Below are positions 44,174 through 57,053 of a stretch of 64,000 nt of DNA, piece after piece. The stretch spans positions 13,894,330-13,958,329 of the forward strand of contig NC_065538.1 of assembly GCF_932294415.1 (NCBI RefSeq), read 5' to 3'. Origin of the DNA: Quercus robur (taxonomy: Eukaryota > Streptophyta > Magnoliopsida > Fagales > Fagaceae). Both the position numbers and the translations under genes were made by a program. The notes below the pieces were generated by a model. It searched no databases. It saw only the letters and a list, made by a program, of their open reading frames with translations, and was not told where the DNA came from. Within the stretch, counting starts at the first letter, position 1. Each line of letters opens with the position of its first letter.

Positions 44174-45419
44174 AAAAATGTGCCTTAGTCGCACCAACTT
44201 TTATGACTTAACTGGAAATATTTTTATCAAGCTCAGGGTGTCAAATCAGATGAGAAATCATGTGAACTTGAACAAGAAAAGCGCCCCAAAGCACCTGAAG
44301 CTGATAGAGTTTTACAAACTAGGAAAAAGAAAAGGCAGATATATTTGATAAAGGTGAGGGTTCTCTGGATTCATTTCTTTCTGGGTTTTGAGATTTTGCT
44401 ACTGCGACGTTCCTGAGTTGAATGACAGGAAGAGCGTTTCTCAGACTCACATTCACCATATTTCCTTCTAACCTATTTGATTAAGACATTCTTGATTGCT
44501 TAGTTAACCCCATAGATTTATTACATCAATACATAGTGGGACCACCCACAATCTTCTCATTATCTCCTACCACCCCCCCATAAATTATCACATCACACCT
44601 ACCATGGAAAAATTTTGGTCTCAACATCAGAAATACAAATTTGCTACAACCAATCAGCAGTAACAGCTGTAGCAATATACTATATTACAGGGGAAACCCC
44701 ATTTTTTACTGACTGAACAAAAAGGAGAAGATTTGTTACGGGGCAGCATGCAATGTATGAAAAAAAAAATCCCGTCATTTCCTGCCCTCTGCCACACTCT
44801 TAACGCATATCCAATTTTGATTTTCAGATTTGATGCATAAGGGCAGCATTTCTCAGCACCATTGGAACATTTGCATTAAAATCTAGAATTGATGCATAAG
44901 GGCCACACTCTTGATGCATATCCAATTTCGATTTTCAGATTTGCTGCATAAGGGCAGCATTTCTCAGCAATATTGGAACATTTGCATTAAAATCTTGAAT
45001 TGCAAGTTTACATTTTCCAAAGTCCCCTTATTTTACTCCCCTTAATATTTTTTGTGTATCCAACAGGAAGTATCTACGGAACTCTTTCAAACCTTGATTT
45101 GTCAGGCCTATGAGAGTAATTTGAATTTCTAATTATCACATATAGAGAAGAACAATAAAATGGGCTTAGAGTCAATCCTTGAAAAGTGAAAATATAGATG
45201 TGTCTTCAATGTATTTGCTAATTCAATTAGCCAATGAAATACCTGCATAAACACATCTCAAGAGCAGCTAAATGAAACATGTAACTGGTGGCTTATTATG
45301 ATATAGATGGAAGTAGAGAGCATGAAGTTGAGCAAGGGAGATTCCAGGATTTGGATAAATTCACCAGAAAAAATGGAGAAGGGATTTGCAGGCTTAAATA
45401 AAACAGCATAAATACGAAT
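44174..45419. other. Intergenic, contains a tandem duplication
   Basis: The old C-terminal tail of copy 4 is followed by non-coding sequence. A 111-bp unit (GCCACACTCTT...TTTTCAGATTTG(A/C)TGC...GGAACATTTGCATTAAAATC) is duplicated head to tail at 44791-45003. No gene recognised. Confidence 0.6.
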
Positions 45420-46740
45420 TTGATACATCTATTAGGGGAGGAACCCATGGATAGAACTCATCCTTGAAAACCGGATAGCAAGGGGAGGGTGCCCAAGGGC
45501 AGCTTGATTGGCCTCAGTGAACTCCAATGCGTACCTTGTGGCTTTGTGGAAAGTTTGCTCTGGAGTTCACGATGGATTCACTCAGGCGAGATTCCTTTCA
45601 ACAATTCCACAACATCCAGGCTCCAGTGAAGAACGCTTCTACTGTCAGCGATGTTGTTCTCTCAGCAGAGCCTCCTCAACATCTGAATAATAAATCTTCC
45701 CCAAGTTGCAACTCTCTCAATCCATCATGTAATGCCTATATCAATCTCACAAAAGAGCCGCTCCACAGTAAATGATGCACAGTTTCTGGCTCCGCTGAAC
45801 ACATCCCACATGAATAGCTGGAAATAATGCATTTTTCAAAGAGTTTTGTTCCTGTAGGTAGGATTTTTTGGCAAGCTCCCCTTTTGGGGGCTTCATCTGC
45901 TACAACATATCATATATGCACTCTTTTCTGTAAAAATGCCCCCACGCAGTTCCAGCTCATGAAAAAATTATGTCGTCCCTTCTATTTGAACTTAAAGGGA
46001 TGCTTTTAATCCGAATAGTTTCATAGGGCAAGCAAAATTTGATCAATTAAGTCCACACCCCAGCAATAAGAATCTGGGTTAATAAGCTCATTCACATAAG
46101 AATTTTTCAAAATAATTTTCGGTGGAGAGATAATACTATATGAGGTTGATGAATCCACTTGTCTTGCCAGGCACGCGCTGAGTCTCAATTCCCAGTCCTT
46201 CATCTTGAACCTTTTCTAATCACATCCATGGCCTGTGCAATAATATACCAAGCATATGATGCATGTTAAGGGTTTTGGATTAGGCGCCACCCTTGCTTTG
46301 GCAACAAAGGCAGATTAAAAGAGTTCAAATTCCTAAACCCAATGCCTAGTTTGTCCCAGCTCAACCAATCTCTCACTACTCTGTTATCCCCACCAAAACT
46401 TGCTCATCATTGCATTTAACTCTACACAAATAATTTGGGAAGGGAAAGCTACTCATAGCATAAGTCAGGTTTGCTTGGGCTACACTCTTAATTAACAGCC
46501 CTCTACCAGCAGAAGAAATATATTTCTTCTTCCAAAGTTCCACCCTTTGATCATATCCTGGATTCAAATTTTAATATCCTCGAAAGCTTTCTTTTCCCTC
46601 TACCAATCACAGGAGGTGAGCCTAGATACTTCTCAAAGTAGCCTGAACTAGAAGCACCCCAAAAAGTACTGATATCACTGTAGTATTGGAACTGAAATAA
46701 TACATGGAAGTTTTTCATAGAATGCAGAGACACACCTCCA
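45420..46740 (-). mobile_element. LINE 3' relic, minus strand
   Basis: Minus-strand frames read YFEKYLGSPPVIGRGKRK, then LIKSVAQANLTYAMSSFPFP, then MKDWELRLSACLARQVDSSTS and VNELINPDSYCWGVDLIDQILLAL, and CGMCSAEPETVHHLLW. These are RT C-terminal, linker and zf-RVT segments in the right order for a plant LINE read from 46740 to 45420. Many stops and frame changes. Its sequence is clearly different from the plus-strand LINE at 5385. Confidence 0.75.
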
Positions 46741-47094
46741 CTAAATTATCAGTTATCAAACTACTGGGCACAAAAGCAGCTTAACTCTCAGAAATAATAC
46801 ATAGAAGTCTTTTTTTTTTTTTAATTCCAACCTATTAACCAATACCTTTGCCGATATTTTGTAAATTACATTACAAAAGGTTATGGATCGGAATTCGGAA
46901 CTGGGTTATAGCGACATGATACAGTAACTCCTATACATAGGCATGTTTTATGTTTTTTTTTTTAGCAGTAATTATAGTAGAATTTATTTATTCAATGTCA
47001 CATTGTATAGTGTATAAGAGAAAATAGTGGCATTTTTCTACCCAAACAATGGCCGCCTCATTCTCTTTTGCGGGTTATTATTGGGTACTCTAGG

Positions 47095-47989
47095 CAGGGG
47101 CAACCTAACAAATTTGGAAGTTTAAGGCAATATATTTAAATGAGACATTTTTGTTATCACTTAAATCATATTTAACTAGTATTTAATATCATAATTTTTT
47201 TATAACAAAAATTGATTCCTTTTATTCTATAATATGCTTCTTTTTTTCTTTTTGAAAATGCTAAAACTATAACAAATTTTACTAAAAAAAACTTTCAAAT
47301 GATGTAGAAAATGAATGCAATTAGTGACACATCAAGAAAATAATAAACAAGTATTTGAATGAATGATGTTAAGGATATTATAAATTTTACAACATAAGAC
47401 TTACAAAAATGTATTATTAATTACAAAAAATAATTCAAAAATGCATTTAATAGGTTATTGACGTCCACATATCATATAAATTGTCACATCAATTTGTAAA
47501 ATTTTCAAGTAAAATTAATAATATTTCCAACATTTTCCTATCTAAATTATTTCTTACTATTAGTGACACATATTTGTAAGGGAAAATACTATAAATACAA
47601 TTTTTTTTAAAAAAAACTTTTACAAACTAATAATGTGGTGAATGATTATAGATAAATAAAAAAGTGACGTTATTGGTGAGCCCAGATGAGAACCAATAAG
47701 AATTTGGCCACAACAACAATTTGTAAAAATGTAATGAAATAGTTTAGAAAAGTATAGCATTACTCTATTTGTAAGACCCATATATTTAAAGTTGTATTAT
47801 CTCTAACATTACACAATACTTTGGGACTTCTTAAAAGTTGAGGAAAATTATAAAACTATTTTTTTTTTCCTCTATCTCCATTTTTTTTTTTTTTTAATAT
47901 TATCAATTTTTACAGCAAAATTTAGGGTCTTCCTCTAGTAGGGGGCCCTAGGCGGTGGCCTAAGTGGCCTAGGCCTAGGGCCGGCCCTG
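47095..47989. mobile_element. Non-autonomous hAT-like element, 895 bp
   Basis: Ends CAGGGGC...GGCCCTG form short inverted repeats as in hAT elements. They are flanked by ACTCTAGG (47087-47094) and ACTCTAGA (47990-47997), an 8-bp duplication with one mismatch, the size used by hAT. The right end is GC-rich (CCTAGGCCTAGGGCCGG), the interior AT-rich and non-coding. A MITE is nested inside (47577-47767). Confidence 0.65.
47577..47767. mobile_element. MITE nested in the hAT-like element
   Basis: Shares AAAAAAGTGACGTTATTGG, GAGCCCAGATGAGAACCAAT and TTTGTAAAAATGTAA with the MITE at 38708-38877. It ends ATTACTCT like it; the left end is more eroded. Confidence 0.5.
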
Positions 47990-48008
47990 ACTCTAGAAGT
48001 ATACTTCC

Positions 48009-48066
48009 TCCCTCTCACATGGGAGTGAGTCTTATGAGGCCCACCCCCATGTGAGAGTGAGGGCGT
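48009..48066. repeat. Short imperfect inverted repeat
   Basis: CCCTCTCACATGGGAGTGAG is mirrored by CCCCCATGTGAGAGTGAGGG around a spacer of about 15 nt. Just outside the hAT-like element; origin unknown. Confidence 0.5.
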
Positions 48067-48243
48067 ACACTTTTAGAGTATCTAATAAATTTTCCTCTTT
48101 TGCAGCTCTAACGAAAGCTAGAACTAGGGATGGAGCCCCCAATTTTACTTTTTTTAATTATTAATATATATAGGTATTAATTTTAACAATTTTGTTTTAT
48201 AAAATTATATTTTGCCCTCCTTAACAATATTATTAATTATTTT

Positions 48244-48413
48244 GAGAGTAATGTTATAACCACAAACTTTTCTACAATTTTTTTCAAACTTACAGCAAAT
48301 TTTTATTCGTTCACATTTTGGCCCACTACTTACATCATTTTTTTTTACATAACAATAACCACTATCCACATCAAGAATTTATAAATAAATAAAAAATTAT
48401 AGCTCTAGCATTT
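48244..48413. mobile_element. MITE with AGAGTAATGTTATA / AGCTCTAGCATTTT ends
   Basis: Terminal sequences are inverted relatives of each other and match the ends of the 38708 element (AGAGTAATG, CTAGCATT). Interior is AT-rich with CACTACTTACATCA. Probably a diverged or inverted member of the same family. Confidence 0.4.
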
Positions 48414-48642
48414 TCTTCCTTTTAAAGGCTATAAAAAATTTATAGTTCTAAAATCTAAAACAAAGTATACAATCCTAGAAAAATTAGCCCAACAGCAAAA
48501 ATTACTAATAGCAAACATAAAAATTAAAAATTAAACTCAATCAACCAATTTTATCCAAAACAAATAACCCAACGCTTTAAAAATTTTAAACAAAATAATT
48601 TTGTCCTTACCTAATAGTATGCATCAAAGACACTAACCAAAA

Positions 48643-48673
<31 letters not shown>

Positions 48674-49019
48674 TATATCTCTTAGCAACTAAACAGTAGA
48701 GCCAGGCGTCAAAACCACCACACGTTGCAATTCCAAGTTATGTCCCTTACTAGAACGACATGATTACATCACAAAGGAACACTAACAAAAGCAAATATCA
48801 ATTTAGTAAAATAATATGCAAATATCTATATTATCAATATAACTTTACTTTACTATTTTTCCCTTTCCTCCATACATGGTGTGCCTTGTTTTAAAAACTC
48901 ATTATAGACAATTTTGTTTTGGTATGCCATTTTTGACAAAGTTGGAAGAGAATTTTCATATTATCAATTGATTATAAAATAGAGGTAACTTTCTGATATT
49001 TAAAGTCTAAAGAAAGCAC
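48414..49019. other. Intergenic, nothing recognised
   Basis: AT-rich with an (AT)n tract at about 48655-48679. Confidence 0.5.
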
Positions 49020-52000
49020 ACATGATGCTTTCTTGATGGAATGACCCATATTTCTTGATCTTCAACTTCTTGTAGGCACCCATGGGAAACCTCTCCTTTC
49101 TAAGTTAAACCAGCTACACTAAATCCCTAACACTGAAGATCTTTTCACGCCTCTTCTTATCAACAACTTACTTGTATTTGGCATTTTTAGCTTCAAGTTT
49201 TTGCCTCACCTCCTTTTGCACCTAAATACAATTAGCCATATTTTCTACAGCTTGACTCACCCCTAGAAGCTCAGGTAAAGGTACCAAGTCCAAAGCATGT
49301 TTTGGGGGCACGCAATAGATGATGGCAAATGAAGACTTACCAGTGCTTCTACTGACTAAGCTGTTGTAAGCAAACTCTACCTAGGATAGTGCTAGATCTC
49401 ACTGCTTAGGCTTCACTCCTAAGATACACCGAATCAAATTCCCCAAAGTGTGGTTAACCACTTCTGTTTGGCCATCAATTTGAGGATGTCTGGTGTTGTT
49501 GTAATTCAAGGAAGTATCAAAACGCTTCCACAAGATCTGCTAGAATTGACTGATGAACTTGGTATCACGGTCAGAGGTGATGGACTTTGGCACTCCATGC
49601 AAATGCACAACTTCTTTAAAGAACAGATTGGCCACTCGAGTAGCATCTAAAGTCTTCTTGCATGCTATGAAATGGGACATCTTCAAGTACTTGTCAACCA
49701 CAACAAAAATATAATCTATACCTCGTTGGATTCGAGGAAGACCCAGCATAAAATCCATAGACAAATCCTCCTATGATGCTTGTGAAACCGGTAAAGGCAT
49801 GTATAAACTAGTATTCTGAGAACAAATTATTGATCATATGACAAATGCTTAAGAGTTTGTACTACAACAAATAACTCCAATTCATAGGCCGACCATTTAC
49901 TTTGAGCTTTACAAACTTTCTCACTGAAGAATGCTACTAATCTATTGTCTTGTGAAAGAACAGCGCCTATCCCGACTACGGATGCATCACACTCCACTTG
50001 AAACACCTTATCAAATTTGGGCAATGCCAAAATTAGGGTGGTGCTCAAATTCTCCTAGATCAAGGCAAAGCTCTGTTCTGCCTCCCTTCCCCATAAGAAC
50101 CTCCCCTTTTTCAGACACTCAATGATAAGGGCTACTATGCTACTAAAATCTCGAACAAACCTTCAATAGAAAGTTGCCAAGCGATGGAAGCTTCGTACAT
50201 CACTCACTGTCTTTGGGGTTAGCCATTCTCTGACTACACGGATTTTGTCCTCATCAACATGAATCCCATCCATACTAACTATGTAACACCCCAATTTTTT
50301 TTTTTAAAAGCAATTTTTCCAATGAGAATAATATCTAAATTGGACTTTTTCTTTTTAATTAGTGTGGTTAACTATTTTATGGAGGAGTTTTGAATATTTG
50401 GGCATGTGATAATATTTAGTTAATTTTGGAATAGGCTAATTTAAATATGGGAGAAACTTTAAGGGTAAAGTTGTAATTTTGATCCCAAGACATTTTGGAA
50501 CAAGTGGTCCACAATGCTCCCATCAACACAGCCCCTTTCTCTTTTCACCATACGTATGCCCCTTCTCTCTATTGCTCTATTTTCCTATCTCACTCAGCCA
50601 CTGAAGCCCACACAAATACACACTCTTGCTCCCTCTATTTCTCTCACTCCCTCACCAGTAAACCAGCCATCCACCACCACGTTTGGCGGATTTCACCGGA
50701 GAACCCCATTAGAAACCCCTTACACTCCATTCTCTCAAAGCTTTAAAGGTAAAACTCTTAATTGTTTGGTAGCTTTTCAAGTTTTTCTAAGATTTCTTTC
50801 TAATCTAAGCTACATGAATGGTATACATGTGATTGAGTACATGGGTTTTTGAATTGGTGGATTTATTTGTTAAATGGTTAAGGGCTTTTACAAATGATGA
50901 TCATTTGGGGTTTCTTCATGGTTAAAAACTTGGGTTTCCTTGAGCAAATCGTATGAGTTGATTTTGTGGAAGTTTGAGGTTGATTTTTTTTGTAAGAGTG
51001 TTAACTTTGAATTTCTGAAATTGGAGTGTGAGCATGTGCTTTGTTTTTGCATACCTAGTGTTTGATAAGTTGTTTATATGAGATTTTGGGTTTGATTCCT
51101 TGTTCTTAATATGCTTTAAATCTGGTGGTTATAATGTGGGTGAATTCTCAAATAATTTAGGCTAGTCTTACAACTATAGCAATTTTCTAAAGCTGTCATG
51201 ACAGATTTGAGTCAGCCACAATGCATGATTTTTAATAAATTACAGAAAAATCTTTTTGGGCTAAATTTTCTGTGGTACATTTTATACATATAGGGGAATG
51301 TTCCCTTAAAGTTTTGAATTAATGAGATAACTTTTCATTGACCAAACAATTTTTACAAATGGCTACCCTGTTATGTACTGAATTTGAAAGTAAGACTAAA
51401 ACGCTGAGAAATTGTGAAATTAATCCCATACCTCGGTTGATCTTATCTTGGATTAAATATACTATTTAGTACTCAAAGATTCATGAGTATGTTATTTTAT
51501 CTTATGATGCACATTTTTGCGGTAGTGAATTTAAAATGTTTTGGTTGTGTAAGCACTATGAGTTTCTTGGATGCTTGTTTGGTTCCTACTTGGGAAGGGT
51601 ACTTGTCTTAGGATGGGCAAGCTAGACTTTAGGGCCTTTGGTTTGATTTTAAGGTATTGTTACGATTTATGGAGATAAGTGTGATGGTACTTTGTGAAAG
51701 GCCTTGTTATTGATAGGATTGATCATTATGTTTCTAGGTTCCGATATTCTTGGTGATGGACCTAGTGACTAGATTAGTTGATTTTGTGGTGCCCGGTTGA
51801 GGTAAAATTGGTTAGCCTTCTGAGGTAAGTAGTTTTTTAATGGGATTTTGAAAAATAACCATGTAATATAAATGTTTTTGGGTTAGACACGCTTTTGGAT
51901 ACTACCTATGGAAATTATATTTTCCTAAAAACTATTGTGTCGTAACCTTAATATATATATATATATATATATATATGATTATATATGGAAATGCATCATA

Positions 52001-52830
52001 TTTGGTATTGCATTTGGGGAAATGCATGAATTGTTGATATGGAAAAAAAGAGCATCTTTTATTTAATCTTTTTTTTTTTTTTTAATTTTATTGAAGAAGG
52101 TAGAAAGTGTTGGGAGCATTGGACAGTCTAAAAGGCATCACCATCCACTCAAACAATCTCTCCTATGTCTTGAAAGCTGTCTTCCACTCATCTCCAGGTC
52201 GAATTCGAATTTGGTGATACCTACTCTTGAGATCCAGCTTGATGTAACACTTGGACCCACTTAGTATATCAAACATGTCATCTAGTCAGGGAATAGGAAA
52301 TCGATACCTGACTATAATCTTGTTGATGGCTTAACTATCCACACACATATGCCAGCTTCCATCCTTCTTCGATGTTAATAATGCCGGTACTGCATATGGT
52401 CTCATACTCTCCCTAATTTGCCCCTTGCTCAGAAGCTCATCCACCTGCCCTTGTAGAATCTAACCTTCCTAAGGATTCATCCTGTAATGTGGCAAATTTG
52501 GTAGACTAACTCCATGAGTTAAATCAATGCAATGCTGGATGTCACACATTAGTGGTAAACCTACAAGTAGCTTCTCTAGAAAAAGTTCCTTAAACTCCTT
52601 GATCAATGGTTGAATTGCTTGTATCTCAACAACCTTCTTCAGCTTAACATCCCTGACCACTACTGCATATACCTGTTTCAACTCCTTACACTCCCTATCA
52701 AACTCATCCTCATTGTTGACTATGAGAAGTGATGGCTTTCCCTCCACTTTAGAAACTTTGGGTATACTGCCTTCTTTAATAGGACCAAAGACAATTTTTT
52801 TGTCATTCTTAAAAAGCACATACACATATA
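49020..52830 (-). mobile_element. Ty3/gypsy retrotransposon relic, minus strand
   Basis: Read from 52830 to 49020 on the minus strand. The protease-RT linker (52825-52469) has IVFGPIKEGS and LPNLPHYRMNP. RT (52460 to about 52105) has CAVPALL-like [43 protein letters not shown] and MPFRLSNAPNTF. After an insertion come the RT end and RNase H (50284-49827), with MDGIHVDEDKIRVVREW and [18 protein letters not shown]. Integrase (49764-49530) shows [10 protein letters not shown] and [14 protein letters not shown], and the integrase C-terminus (to about 49020) RFPMGAYKKLKIKKYGSF. This PR-RT-RH-IN order defines gypsy. Many stops. About 80 RT residues including the YxDD box are missing at the insertion. 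No LTRs recognised. Confidence 0.85.
50282..52100 (+). mobile_element. Insertion inside the gypsy relic, LTR-like (TGTAACACCCC start)
   Basis: It begins TGTAACACCCC exactly where the gypsy frame breaks (YIVS-type residues at 50284). It contains a pyrimidine-rich leader (50560-50680) and a donor-like AAAG-GTAAAACTC at 50747. The other edge is a T-rich tract near 52070-52090, after which the gypsy RT resumes. No target duplication was found, and part of the gypsy RT is lost, so the junction has been altered. An (AT)n tract lies at 51949-51976. Confidence 0.5.
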
Positions 52831-54262
52831 CACTTAAATTAAGGTAGAGTAAAGTTTCTATCTATAATAATAATAATAATCCATTAATTTAGGAATAGAT
52901 ACCAAACATGTGGGGTCAACCAGTTTGATAAAATAAAAAGGCAGGATTTTTTTTTTCACATATTTTCACATAATAAAAATAAATAATTTTCATAAATTAA
53001 TATTTAAGAAATTTTTTTATTAATTTTTTTTTTAGCTTCTAGTCTTTGCTTTACTATCTTGACTTTTTCTTTTAACCAGTGTTTTTTTTTTTTTTTTAAT
53101 ATATAAAATATAAGTTCTACTCTAATCTAATTTAAGTATATATATTCTGCCGTGGTCTTTCAACTAGTGTTAAGAACACAATATTTTTAGTAAATATTGA
53201 TATGACTTGTTACGATTAAAATAACATCACTTTTTATTTGGGATCACTATTAACACAATTTTTATTATATTTACACTAATGATTTAATTATAATAAATCA
53301 TGTTTGGAATCAAAAACTAGCATATTGACTTGTGCTGTGTAATGTCTTCAATTACATGATCAAAGGAAGCCTGACAGATTGCGTCACACTGAAGGAATCG
53401 GAATCATGAAGTCCAGTTTCCTTTTGCCAACTGAAGCGATGGACATCAAACTTAACCACTCTTCAAAATATTGGGGCATTTTATCTATCGAAAAAAACAC
53501 CGAATGAAATATTACTACATTGCATCCTTTTCCTTTTCCCAATTTTCTATCATAATTGCCCACTAAGCTATTTTTTATGCCCAGCAAAACATACAAGAAT
53601 TCTGAATTTTTCTTGTAACACAGTCAACTAGTTTTTGGCCCAAGGTCTCTTGTTCTATCAGAAAAGAATTTACCAAATGAAATGACTGAACAGATTCTTG
53701 CTTTTCTTACTTGCATCAATAATTTTTCTTCATATTCTTTACGCCCCAAATTTTGTTTCCCTAACAAATGTGGAATATATATCCCATTATTGCTATTATG
53801 AAATTTCCTCAGTGTTCTCTACAAGTTTATTGGTTGCTCTTTGGGTCTCAAGGGAAGACCCCTGAAGAGATCTATCCCAAATAATTTCAAAAATCAATCA
53901 GTAATGTTCAATGTGCGAAACAATGGAAATCCTTTAAATGGGCCTCAAATTTATGCCTAGTAAGAAGGACAATGCAGTCATTTACTGCTTCCCAACGTAA
54001 CTCCACTATTCTTAAAATAGTAACAGTTTTTTTTTTTTTTTTTTTTAAACGAGGGATTTAGATTTTATGATGTTATCAATATTTAAATCAATACTATTAA
54101 TTATACTTTAACACTATTTTAACATTCATTAAAAAAAAAAAAAACACATTTAACATTTATCTTTATATATTAAGAAGAATCAGAAAGTTAGTTATAGTAT
54201 TTTTGACTTCCAAAAATGCCCATAATTTAATTAACTTATTCTTATTTCTAAAATATAAAAAA
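52831..54262. other. Intergenic, nothing recognised
   Basis: AT-rich with several long A or T runs. No ORF or repeat family recognised. Confidence 0.5.
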
Positions 54263-54263
54263 T

Positions 54264-54387
54264 GAGTAGATTCCAATTAACTCAATTGGTAAAGTCTCTG
54301 ATAATTGAATAAGGGATCTAGAGTTCAATTCCCGCCTACACTAAAAACTGATTGATGTCTTGATCAAGCTCAAAAAAAAAAAAAAAA
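54264..54387 (+). mobile_element. tRNA-derived SINE
   Basis: Contains an A-box-like TAACTCAATTGGT (about 54278-54290) and a B-box-like GAGTTCAATTCCC (54321-54333), followed by CGCCTACACTAAAAACTGATT and an A16 tail (54372-54387). It is a polymerase III promoter pair in a retroposed context, not a tRNA gene: the acceptor stem does not pair. I recall close relatives as common dicot SINEs, notably in Fagaceae; this is memory, not a search. Confidence 0.7.
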
Positions 54388-54408
54388 TTAAGTTAAGAAC
54401 TCTAGAAA

Positions 54409-54558
54409 GGGCCTGTTTGGTTCATCTGTTTAAAAACTGAAAATTATTGTTTAAAAATTTTTGTGAAAATACGTATGAATGAAAAAATGTGTAAAAATAC
54501 GTAAAGTATTGTTTAAAAACTGAAAATTATTGTTTAGAAACACTCACCAAACACCTCC
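54409..54558. mobile_element. MITE-like foldback (GGGCCTGTTTGG ... CCAAACACCTCC)
   Basis: Terminal inverted repeats GGGCCTGTTTGG and, inverted, GGAGGTGTTTGG. The interior holds a tandem pair of TGTTTAAAAACTGAAAATTA. No clear target duplication. Confidence 0.5.
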
Positions 54559-54693
54559 TTATTTTTCAATTGGAAATAAAAACAAACATGCAAGATTCTT
54601 TTGTATGACAACCCAACTAGGCCCATCTCAAATAGCCCACGTACTTGAAAATAAAGGGCCTAATAACTCATCTTCTATCATAGCCCAATTACT

Positions 54694-54783
54694 TATAAAA
54701 TGCCCTCTCTCATTAGTCATTTCTTTAGAAAAAAAACTTTCAGTCTGTCTGATGCAGAAGCAGTGCTTTTCTAGGAGTACGAG
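54694..54783 (+). promoter_or_regulatory. Possible promoter and 5'UTR exon of the F-box gene
   Basis: TATAAA at 54694-54699 is followed by a pyrimidine-rich leader (CCCTCTCTCATTAG) and ends in a strong donor, ACGAG-GTAAGTAAC, at 54784. An acceptor (GCAAACAG) at 58216 lies 26 nt before the F-box ATG. That would make a 3433-bp 5'UTR intron. Inference only; transcript data are needed. Confidence 0.3.
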
Positions 54784-57022
54784 GTAAGTAACTTCCTTTT
54801 TAAGTTTTTTCATCGTATTCTTGCTCGTATGTATATGTGTTTGTATAATTCTGAAAAAGGTTTGTCATTTCTTTTGATTGTTGATGATGATGATGATGAT
54901 GATGATGCTTTACTTTGTTTGGTTACCAAGAAATTGTAGGAAAACTAAGGAAAGTATTTTTTTTTTCCCCCTCAATTGTTTGGGACCCAATTGAGAAAAA
55001 TAACGCCTACCCAATTGAGTTTAATGCGATTTCTTCTCATCGGAGTTTTGTTTTCATGGATTACGTGAGTAAAATTGTCATGAAGCGTATCAGTCGGTTA
55101 TTTCCTTGGAAAAATTGTGACTTTTGAGATTCTTTAAAAAAAAAAAAATGATGGAGCTTTGGTTGATCTAAACATATTAATTGCTTATATGAGTAGAGGA
55201 TATCTGTTTTCCGGAGACCCTGAAAACATATAATTCTTTGAAGTAATTGAAAGGACAGTAGTAAATAATACATTTGTTGAGTTTATGGGGATTTCAATAT
55301 TTTTTTTGCCTTTTATTCTTCTGCTATTGAATTATATTTTTATTTTTTAGGGATTCAATGGGTTTTATAGAAGAACATCTTGTTACATATCAGCATTTTT
55401 ATTTTTATTTGAAATTAGAGAAAGTGATTTCAATAGAATTTCCCTATTTTTATGGTTGAATATTCTGACACTGAATATTAAACCTCTATTTTCTTAATGA
55501 TACTTCTGTAATAATTTGTTTCAACAATCTATGGTTTATGGGCAAGTAAGTCTAAAACTAATTGTTAAGTTTTCTAAATTCTAATTTGTAAAACCATTTT
55601 GTAATAATGTTTTTTAGTGATTCATGTTACTAATTCAGTGACTAGCAAAGTATTTTTGCCAAATAGTTTTCTTTTAAGGAATACAGATATTACATACGGT
55701 ATGCCAAAAGGTTCAACCAAGAATAAACTCTAGTCTTCCCCAACCATGTACTCCTTTTTTGCCTTATAGTGTAGTATTTGCTTTCTAATTTTTTGTTTTT
55801 TGACTTTCGATATCAGCTTATGATGATTTCTAAGTTTGCTAGTTTTTTTCCTTGCCTTTAGTTTGCATTAGGACTTCCTAATGTTAAGGTTTACCGTTTA
55901 GAGGAAAAGGCTATACACACATACACATGGACATGCACACACACACACATAGCAGCTAACAGTAGATGCTAGGAAATGTAATTGCATTAGTATTCAAATT
56001 TTGGTGTAAACCCATAAGAAAAGTATTACCCCTATCATATTAATCTTTATTTTCTGTTTTTTGGAATTTCTGGTTTATTGTGTTTTTAAACCTATATTGG
56101 ATTTATTATCTAAGGGTGTTTGAGATCTACAATTGTTTATTTTTATTATAAATCTCCTAAGGAACTCATAGTTTTAATACTAATTTCAACTTTTGCTCTC
56201 TAAGGATTTAATTCCAAAGTTTTCTGATATACTCATTAACATTCTTGCTTTTTTTGAAGAATACCAGATGAAGTTCACGATTTTATAATTCTTGGAGAAG
56301 TAGTCCCACTACCTGTCTTTCACCCCCATTCTTTCATTTCATTGTATATTTATCTAGAAACATTGGTTTGAGGACCATGCATATTCTTAACATTTCATGG
56401 AAAATAGTGATATAGGGAGCAAGTTGCATATCTTTTCAAGTGCATTTAGTATTGATGAACGTCATGTCCAGTCTAGTCTAAATAATGGCAAGAAGCATCT
56501 AGAAGTAGAATATAATCAATATATTGAAATTCACTTCATATGGCTTTCAAATCTTTGGTTTAGTGATTCCATATTCCCAAAACTTGGAAATTTATTATTA
56601 ATTACAGTTAGTAACTAAGGTGACATAAATTTGTTTCTCTTTTGGAAGTGGCTTATTGATGTATTGATGTAGATTATATAAGCATTCTGTGTTCATCCTT
56701 ATAAACATCCTAAGGTGCAAATCCAATTAGCATTTGAATTGTGAAATTGGCCAACCAAGTTATTATGAAGATTGTGATAAATTGAATATTTGAATTGTGA
56801 GTTTCCTCTCATGTTAGTTTAGTCTGGGTGCTTTCTTTAGAGGTTGACTATATGGAAGTATTGTTACTTGCTTTAACATTCATGAAACCTCCATACTTGT
56901 GCTTGTTCATTAGAAAGTTAAGTTGTAGCATTTTATATGTATTCTTTCATTTTTCACATAGTGGGGATATTCTTCTCACTTTTAACTTCTGTTGTTTGAA
57001 GATGCCATGGAAAGCTTTGATT

Positions 57023-57053
<31 letters not shown>

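Noticed and set aside
50495-50852. Ser/His/Pro-rich ORFs at 50.5-50.8 kb
   Set aside because: Pyrimidine-rich leader of an LTR-like insertion; same type of leader on the minus strand near 27.8-28.0 kb.
54264-54387. tRNA gene
   Set aside because: A-box and B-box are present, but the ends do not form an acceptor stem and an A tail follows; it is a SINE.
54530-55273. Short ORFs near 54.5-55.3 kb
   Set aside because: No conserved motif; better explained as leader and intron of the F-box gene or plain intergenic DNA.
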